A DNA stretch of 64,000 bases from Linum tenue (lineage: Eukaryota > Streptophyta > Magnoliopsida > Malpighiales > Linaceae). Position numbers and translations under genes: made by a program. Below, piece by piece: positions 56,821-64,000 of this stretch. How positions within the stretch are numbered: the first letter of the stretch is position 1; every line of letters begins with the position of its first letter. The stretch is from the NCBI GenBank assembly GCA_946122785.1, contig CAMGYJ010000011.1:38528513-38592512 (forward strand), given 5' to 3'. The notes under the pieces were generated by a model. That model was not told the DNA's origin. It made no database searches and was given only the letters and a program-made list of their open reading frames with translations.

Positions 56821-57600
56821 AGTGAGTCTCTTCGAACAATTATGCTTTGGTGAAATTCACTCATGGGTTCTTCGAACAACTACCTGGTTCTTGATACGAT
56901 GAGATTGATTTCAGTAATAATGGAGACTGTTTGCTTTCCCTGGATTGAAGTTCCGCAGCTCTTTGTTTATGAATGGTTGAATTTGGAAGAATCATCCTTC
57001 ACTACAGGAAAACAGCTTTCTAGTCACGGGATCTTATTCACCGGAATTTTTCCCGTACTAAAAAGTATACTAATGGTCACAGGAACAAGTCCTGTAATTA
57101 ATTGTATAGTTCTAATCACCGTAAATTAGTTTACATATTTTACGCTTTTCATTTCCCGTGACTAATTGTTAAACACGGTTAATTACCGTGAATAATGTGT
57201 AAATTTACCTTTGTAAATTTTAGGTGAAAATTAAGAAAGATTATAAGAAAAATGAATTTCATATCACAAAGTTATAAAAAATTTCTCCCGCATTATATTA
57301 AAAGGAGTTTTAGAATAATACAATTTTTTCTCCAAATTGATTGAGACAACTAAAGAATTGAGACTCCAAAAATTCACTAATCGTCTCAAAGTTCACAGTT
57401 ATTGATGAATTAATAAATTTGGACATCTATGATTTACCTTAAAATTCATGTGGATCAAATTTCAGCTGTCCCGCATTTTTTTCCCGCTACAAATCCAAAA
57501 AATTTGTCTTCCCGCAATCCTAAAATTTTGGCTCCAGAAAATGGCTCCACAATTCTAAAATTTTGGCTCACCCTCTATTTGTTTTACCAAGAAAAACTTA

Positions 57601-59072
57601 GGCAAAATACACTTCCATAGCCATAACTTTACACATTGTGACAAATATAGCCAGATTTTGAAAAATACACAGAAATAGCCATTCCGTCTATTAATTTAAC
57701 GGAACGCTAACGACAGCTGACTAGACAAACATTCGTTGGTCTACGTGGCATGACAAGTTGTAACTTAAATTTAATTATATTTATTAAGTAAAAAACATTA
57801 ACAAAAAAAAAGCAACTCTCGCCTCTTACCATCATTTCCCCCGATCCCTATGTCCTAATATCCTTCCCCTGCATCCAAGATCTCTCTTCTTCTCCTTTGC
57901 CTCTCTGTCTACCCTTCCGCTCCCATGAAACCCACCACCCCTCTACTTTTTCTTTCTATTTGTCTTGTCTAAAAGCAGCAAGGGATACAAGGCTAGATCC
58001 ACCCAATACCTTTCCCCTCGCCTCTTTGATGAGATTGGGATTGGGATTGTTCGATTGTGGGTTCTGGATTAGAGCATACGCCGTTGCCTGCTGAGGTGTT
58101 GTTTTGGGATTTTGTAATTGGTGTTGACGGGAGGTAGAGGCTAAAGATGGACGCGACGAATTTGGCGGGTGGGAAACAGATATGGAGATTTGGGTCGACG
58201 ACTCCGACGAGCTGGGTCTTCGACTCCGACAAAGCCCCACATGCTATCCTCCGCCACTGTGGTGGTTTTGTGAGAGCTTGAAATGGCTAAGACCCCTAAC
58301 CCAAACCCTCCTTCTCTCTTCCAATCGAAATGGCGACGAACCCTTTCATCTCTACCGCATGAGAGGAAGACGATGATGATGGCGACGACGACTTGATTAA
58401 GTCGAAGTCGTCGCTGGTGAAGCAATCTTCATATCTAAGGGAGGACGGGGAGGCAGCGGCGGCGGGGAAAGCCATCAACTCCGGATCCGACGGGTGACAA
58501 AACCAGAGCTGGTGAATCGATTGTAAAGGGATTTTTTACTAACAAACCCTAATATGTGAAGCTCTAATGTGGTTAGCGATTTTGTAAATTAAAAGGGCTT
58601 GCTCGCGGGAGTAGGGATTGACATTGGCGACCAGTGCTAGGGGGATAGAAGCTTGCAGGAGGAAGATGAAGATGAAAAGGATGGGTGTATTGAGTTTGTG
58701 GTGTCTTCAGATCTCTCTCGAACCCACGAAAGTTTTTTTATTTTTTTTACAGATTGAACCCAGGAAAGATGAAGAAGAAAAATATGTTATGTTGGCATTT
58801 TTTGGAAATAATATTTTTAAATTAATAATATAATTTAATTTGACATGGCGCACACGTGGCTACTGGGAAGTGACGTGGAAGCTGAGGAGGCGCCACCTAA
58901 GCTTGCTGTTCACAGGTGTTAACGGCATCTCTAACACCGTTAAAATTTTTAACGAAAATGGCTAAATTTGTCAAATATGTTTCAAAATTTGACTATTTCT
59001 GTGCATTTTTCAAAAAATTTGGCTATACTTGTCACAAACTGTAAAGTTATGGCTATGGAAGTGTATTTTGCC
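57601..59072. mobile_element. 1.47-kb MULE nested in the CACTA element
   Basis: Perfect 9-bp TSD AAAAACTTA (57592-57600 and 59073-59081). Long inverted repeats start GGCAAAATACACTTCCATAG on both sides and continue about 100 bp with small gaps. The interior 57830-58560 is less AT-rich, with Ser- and Pro-rich minus-strand frames (for example 58296-58478, ATG to stop, containing SSLRYEDCFTSDDFDLIK). That resembles captured host coding DNA, but I cannot name the source. No MURA-type transposase is present. Confidence 0.88.
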
Positions 59073-59081
59073 AAAAACTTA

Positions 59082-62015
59082 AAGTGTAGCCAAACCCACA
59101 AACTCCCAATGATTCCTCCTCCTTTCCCGATATCCCTCTCCTTCCGATGGCCACTCCGCCTTTCTCAACCCCCTTCCCTACCTTCCCTCCCTCAATCGTC
59201 CTGTCGCCACCCATTCGTTTCTCCTTTTCTGCCTTGCTCTCTGCTGCTCAACCCAGCCATTAGCATTTAACACACACACACACACACAAAAACCCTGCCA
59301 TCACCTCATCCTCGCACAATAGACAGCCAACGCCTAACGCCCTGGCCACCTTGTCCACTTCCATTCTCAGATCCTTCTTCTTGATGGGTTTCAAGGTTAG
59401 GTTTTCACTCCTCTTGCTCTTTGTGGTGTTTGGGATGGTTTGGTATCAATTTTATTCTATTACTGATCAAATTGCAGATTTTTCAGGTCTTCCTAGCCTT
59501 CCAGATCTCGATTAAACACTCGGCGGTGGGATACCGCTTTATCAGTCCTTTTCTGAAGGAAAACTCCGTCGCCGTCGCTTTTGCTCTCTCTCTTCCTCCG
59601 CGTGAGTTCTAGGTAGCTTAGGTTAGAACTTAGAAGTCCACAAGACACAGCTCAGGATGCGGAAAGCTTCCTCCCTCGACTGCTCAAGGTGAGATACGAA
59701 AAACTTTTCCAACCGCTAATCCATCATTCTACTCTTTCAATATGGATTCTCAAGCTTATTAACCCTTCCCGGTTTTCCTTTCCTCTCTCAATTTTATTCC
59801 CTACTTTTGACCTTTTGCTACGGTTGGTGAATCTAGAGATGCACGCACTTGGTCATCATCGGGAGAAGCTTGCTGCTAGGCCACCTTTGTTGCGCTGAAT
59901 CTTGCCTCTGTAAGTCCTCTGCCTCTCACAAGCTTTTGATTTTGTTGGCATTTGATGAAAGGCAGAACTGTGCGTCTATGTGGCGGACTGACCTGTGCAT
60001 GGGTTTGATTTTGGTTGGGCTGTTTTGCCAAGTAGCTACAATGTAGTTGTATAGGTTTGAGTAGTAGAAGGTTGTACTGTAGTGTTCGGATATGCAGATT
60101 CCAACTTGAATGGCAACTTCTGATTATAGTGTTCCATTTTGGATGAGAGAAAGAATGATGGGTTTAACGCTTCTGGTGGTGGTGATGGGTTTCTTATACT
60201 TTATTTTGTCAAACTCTTAATTACGTTGGATTCTAGTTAAAAGAAATTCTGCAGTGTTTCAGTGTAGTTGAGCATGCATTATAAATGACTTTGCTGGAGT
60301 TCATGGGAGTACACAAGCAAATCTCCTATTTCTAGAATCTAATATACTAGCATTGGAAGCAAATTCTGGGTCACTAAGAGTGAAAAAGGTTTTATGCTTT
60401 CAACCGTTTAGAAGTAGGAAGAGTTCTTTATTTTGTTTGTAATACAATTCTTCAATTGAAATAACTTTCACTTGTCGCCTACCTGTTTTACAGCTCCACC
60501 TCAACATTGCTTGTGCATTTCTCAAGGTACTCTTTCTAGCTCTTTCTGTCGCACCTTCAACAAAAGATCCAATTGCACTAGCTTTAAGATGGGTTTTTAT
60601 TTATTATTTAGTTCATCTTATGCCGAAGCATCTATTGCTTTGTAACTTAATTGAACGTGGTTGATTTATAATGCGTAGGAAATCTTGACTATTATCTCAA
60701 ACTAAGGTAATCTATCTCTATGACTATGTAACTTTTCCATTGATGGCATAATTCTTTAAAGTAGCTCTTAACACTAGAAAACAATACTGCTCAAGAGGAT
60801 ATTTAAATGTTTGGAGGCTTGAAGCTACTAATAAGTAATGGCTGTGAATTTTAGCCGGCAATGGGCTCATTGAGGCTTCCACTAGTTTGAACTAGAATTG
60901 CTTGCCCATTTGTCTAATTTCAGACATGGAGAATTCTGCAGCTGTTGCTAGTGCTGAAAAGGAGAGTCTACAATACTGGATAGTCTAAATTACAATTAAG
61001 AAGCTTATTACATTATTGTGGTAAATTAGTTGCTACATTTTCATATTATGATGTTTATTCGGCTCTTTTGTCATGCCAGTCTACTGTAAGGCTTTGTGAG
61101 ACCAGGAGATGTTTTTGTATAATCGAGAAAATATCTATCTCCAATGTCTAAAGCCACATTAGTATATGGCCTGGTACAAACTAAGGTTCTTATTGTTTTG
61201 AAGCAGATGTTCTCTTAGATGGGATGTCTACTAACGTTTGGGGTTTAATCCTGATATTGTTCTTCATTTATCATCACTATTTCTGCCTTTTGTTTATAAT
61301 TACTTCCCTTGCATAGTGCATGGTATAGTGTTAGCTGATGCAGTGAAGTTTCATATGGAAATTGCTCTAGTTTGCGGGCTTAGTAATTATTTGTTTCCCT
61401 TCACAGAGTTCTGCTTTAAAGTGATCACATGGTCAGGTCTGCATGATATCGAGATCTGTTGTTGTCTACCGAGCAGAGCTGCTACTGCAAACCAACCGTT
61501 CATGGAGGTATGCAAAACCTAACTGTTACTGCCCCAAAATTGCAAGTATAAGGCGAGCGGTTTGTCCTACTAGGTCAAGGAGCACTCTACCTGATTCTCT
61601 TTCCATCTCTCTCCTGGTTGTCTCAGTTTGTATCGGTTTCCCTTGCTACTCTTAGTTAGATGAAGTTGGTATCAGCCCAGGAGATTTCCCAAGTTTTTTT
61701 TTGTCAATTGTCATAGGTTTATTCAATAACGATTGAGCATACTCCTATTTATTTTCCCTTGCAGTTTAGTCAGATGAATAGGCTACAACTCATAAAGCTT
61801 TTCTCTCAAAAACTTTTCAAATTGTTTAGGTACTGCAACATATATTCTGGCATCTGCAGATTACACATGTTTCTTATGTTTTTTTTGTCCGAGATTGCAG
61901 TTTCCCTCTTTTTCATACAATGTTTGTTCTAATTATGAAATTGGATATTGCAGCTATTCAACAATATCTTGTGGAAGAATAGTCTAATGATGGAGAAGAG
62001 ACTCGAAGATTCACG
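59082..62015. other. CACTA interior, low coding density
   Basis: A (CA)n tract lies at 59271-59287. Several phrases look like exon-intron borders (for example TTTCAAGGTTAGG near 59390), but no protein domain was recognised. It may be captured host gene DNA, or transposase sequence decayed past recognition. Confidence 0.35.
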
Positions 62016-62020
62016 AGTTT

Positions 62021-62113
62021 ATGGATATTGAAGCTATTCAAGAGTATTTTGTGAAAGAACAGAATAAAGATTTGGATAACTTTGATGATTCGGTCAACTC
62101 ATTGGATTTGTAG
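62021..62113 (+). other. Short acidic coding-like frame in CACTA
   Basis: A 30-codon frame, ATG to TAG, begins MDIEAIQEYFVKEQNK and ends with Asp/Asn-rich sequence. The stretch 61944-61980 is a diverged duplicate of its first 37 bp about 81 bp upstream. It may be the last exon of a captured gene. Not recognised. Confidence 0.25.
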
Positions 62114-62686
62114 ATGATTTTTATTATGTCGAAGTTTCATGTTACAATAGTTAGTCTTCTTACATATATGTTAATTAACAGTGTTTAATAAATGGAATTT
62201 GACCTAATTGTATTGACAATAATGTAGAATTTCATTTCATGCTATAAGATTGTCTTTTCAATTCTATGTCAATATACAAAATTTTATGTATCATTTAATA
62301 TGACTAATTATCAATATCTAGACACAGAGAACCAACCAAATATTGTGACTAATGTATGGTATCTAGTCACGGGAAATGATTTTGTCTGGTAAATACGGTG
62401 TTGAAAGGTATACATTTCGTCTCTAAATGAGTTTTTTTGTCTGTTTTATGTGCAAGATTTGTTATTAGTTACGGGATTCCCCGTGATTAATAGGAACAAA
62501 TTATCATGGGAAACTATACCGTGATTAGTTAAATTATTCACGGTACACATTTCCCGTGACCTTAACAATTAAACACGGAGGTATATATTACGGTAATTTT
62601 CCCGTGACTACAACTATTAAACACGGGAAACACACCTTCAAACACGGGATTTCCCGTGAATAAAAGATCTTTTTCCTGTAGTGCTT

Positions 62687-63200
62687 GTACATATGTCATG
62701 AGGATCTGGGTAGTGAATTAATGAATTCTTTTTCCTGAAATCTGTGAATCAGTTGATTGTTTGTTCTTCACAAATCACAACTAAGTTGAGTCGAATTTGC
62801 ACCACCTACCTCGACATCCAAATAGATCGCGGTTTTACAAATCTAGTAGTGAATATCCATGGGTCATCCATCTGCTTGTCAAGGACGGAAGCATACTTAG
62901 TGAGCAATCAGCTAGCGCTTGGAAGTTAGGGTTTATCAATTCCTTGAGTATCTTTTCCATTACAAATAGCTTGTGGATACCAACTCATATTCGTTTACCA
63001 TATCTCTTGGAATATATGAAGAATCAATGGTTTAGTGATTGATGGCCCTCATAGCAGGTACAATTAACTTCCCAAAGTTGTTACCCAACAAAAATTCAGA
63101 ATTCAAAATTTGAGCAACTTAATAACATAACAGTGTGAGAATCTGATCCAAGTTGGGTGATAGAAGAACATAGCTGTTGGTAGCTATTCCAGTTTTTTGC
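62687..63200. other. DNA right of the CACTA element
   Basis: This should be the continuation of the sequence left of 56997. Frames at 62744-62929 and 62797-63042 read smoothly but match no domain I recognise, including the expected continuation of the FBA domain. Confidence 0.35.
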
Positions 63201-63203
63201 TTG

Positions 63204-63354
63204 ATAAAATGCTTTCATACCTTGGTGTGTCTTTACTTGCGCATTACTCTCTTAGGTTTACAGAAAAGGCTCCTGAGCACCTTATAAAATGCTTTCATAC
63301 CTTGGTGTGTCTCTACTTGCGCATTACTCTCTTAGGTTTACAGAAAAGGCTCCT
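63204..63354 (+). repeat. 80-bp tandem duplication
   Basis: Two nearly identical units start at 63204 and 63284 (ATAAAATGCTTTCATACC), differing at a handful of bases. They lie about 80 bp upstream of the hAT transposase exon. Confidence 0.85.
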
Positions 63355-63433
63355 TGTTTTGTGCTGTATGTATTTAGTTTGGAGAAGAATATGTTCCAAA
63401 CTTTAACTCAACTCAACTTTTCATTTTGACAGG

Positions 63434-64000
63434 GGAAGTGAGGCACCATCGGCTTCTCGTCCTAGACGTGGAGGACGCTCTAAGAGTACCAGCATTACTG
63501 CTCCTGCACCGTCTTCCGATCCTGCTCCTGCTCCTGCACCGTCTATCGGTACCACCAATGTACCTCCTGCTCAAACAATAGACGAGGAGACAATTTCCAG
63601 AAAAAGGAAAGAAAAGTCTGACGTTTGGCCACACTTCAAGCGTTTTATGAAGGATGGAGTGGAGAAAGCAAGATGCATTTATTGCAATAGTGTTCTTATT
63701 GCTCCCACTAGACATGGGACTTCTACTCTGCGGAGTCATAAAAAGAGTTGTTTGGAAAAGATAGAAAAGGGTGAGCTGATAGTAGACCATCTATCATCTT
63801 CTGGAGGCCAGGTACACACTCTTGGCACTTGGAAATTCGATCAGATTGATGCTAGGAGAGCTTTAGCGGAGATGATTATCATAGATGAATTACCATTTAG
63901 GTATGTTGAACATGAAGGGTTCAAACGGTTTATGGCTCGTGTTTGTCCAATGTTTGTGTTACCTAGCCGTCAAACCGTTAGAGAGGATTGTATCAAGGTG
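63434..64000 (+). CDS. hAT transposase with BED zinc finger, 3' end outside window
   Basis: An open frame of 189 codons reaches the window end. It follows a TTTTGACAG acceptor at 63424-63432, so this is probably an internal or second exon; the start codon is not identified. The first 55 residues are Ser/Pro/Ala-rich (PAPAPAPSIGTT). A basic RKRKEK precedes a BED zinc finger at about residues 60-108: DVWPHFKRF, C-x2-C (CIYC), and H-x3-C (HKKSC). Next comes ARRALAEMIIIDELPFRYVE and FMARVCPMFVLPSRQTVRED, the N-terminal region common to plant hAT transposases and their domesticated RICESLEEPER/DAYSLEEPER relatives. The DDE catalytic core and hAT dimerisation domain would lie beyond the edge. Whether it is an active transposase or a domesticated gene cannot be judged here. 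Confidence 0.85.

Larger units (their letters stand above)
57000..62683. mobile_element. 5.7-kb CACTA (En/Spm) element
   Basis: It begins CACTACAGGAAAA and ends TTTTTCCTGTAGTG, a perfect CACTA terminal repeat, with 3-bp TSD CTT (56997-56999 and 62684-62686). CACGGGA, TTCCCGTG and CACGGT motifs recur within about 250-300 bp of both ends, the subterminal array usual for CACTA transposase binding. No transposase domain is recognisable inside; 59082-62015 has low coding density. A complete MULE is nested at 57601-59072. It is a non-autonomous element dependent on a transposase elsewhere. Confidence 0.88.

Noticed and set aside
1..64000. CRISPR arrays, bacterial operons or phage modules
   Set aside because: No regularly spaced repeats with unique spacers and no prokaryotic gene organisation; all evidence points to a plant nuclear genome.

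Overview
This is flowering-plant nuclear DNA, probably from a eudicot. It is AT-rich with long intergenic stretches, the genes have GT-AG introns, and the protein families (an R2R3-MYB, a DUF295 F-box protein, a plantacyanin remnant) and transposon superfamilies are those of angiosperms. The species cannot be named from the sequence. There are no bacterial operons, CRISPR arrays or rRNA genes, and I found no tRNA gene I would defend.

Genes. Three host genes look intact or nearly so. The 3' part of a two-exon multi-pass membrane-protein gene runs off the left edge (2-1492, +). An intronless F-box/DUF295 gene lies at 36341-37744 (-). A two-exon R2R3-MYB gene of the MYB52/54/56 type lies at 47549-48834 (-); it has Cys where the last R3 tryptophan belongs. 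A BED-zinc-finger hAT transposase exon is open at the right edge (63434-64000, +). Host relics are a J-domain fragment inside a MULE-like element (3813-3896), plantacyanin exon 1 with two Trp-to-stop changes (32860-33035, -) and an F-box-associated-domain fragment (56663-56820, +).

Transposable elements make up most of the rest, and many boundaries can be set to the base from target-site duplications (TSDs). 3.6-7.4 kb: a J-domain-bearing MULE (10-bp TSD), the first copy of a 0.5-kb long-TIR MITE (9-bp TSD) and a 245-bp MITE (9-bp TSD). 7.2-13.5 kb: a LINE split by a Copia element (LTR 7417-7822, PBS, gag-pol 7918-12819, truncated 3' LTR), which is itself split in its reverse transcriptase by the second copy of the MITE. 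13.5-21 kb: two copies of a roughly 1.3-kb repeat alternating with three decayed LINEs, one carrying a hAT element. 21.4-25.3 kb: a Gypsy-like element on the minus strand without recognisable pol. 28-32.8 kb: a second Copia relic split by an 809-bp MULE. 33.5-34.8 kb: a third Copia relic, minus strand. 44.3-56 kb: four hAT elements of the TAGGGGTGGGC/TAGGGATGGCAA type, one holding a complete 283-bp TRIM retrotransposon, plus a 350-bp hAT MITE. 57.0-62.7 kb: a 5.7-kb CACTA element inserted beside the F-box relic and carrying a 1.5-kb MULE.

The window is mainly a record of nested insertion with a few host genes between. I see no convincing new multi-gene system. The most notable items are the miniature TRIM, the gene-fragment-bearing MULE, the hAT elements with private subterminal motifs and the altered MYB domain.
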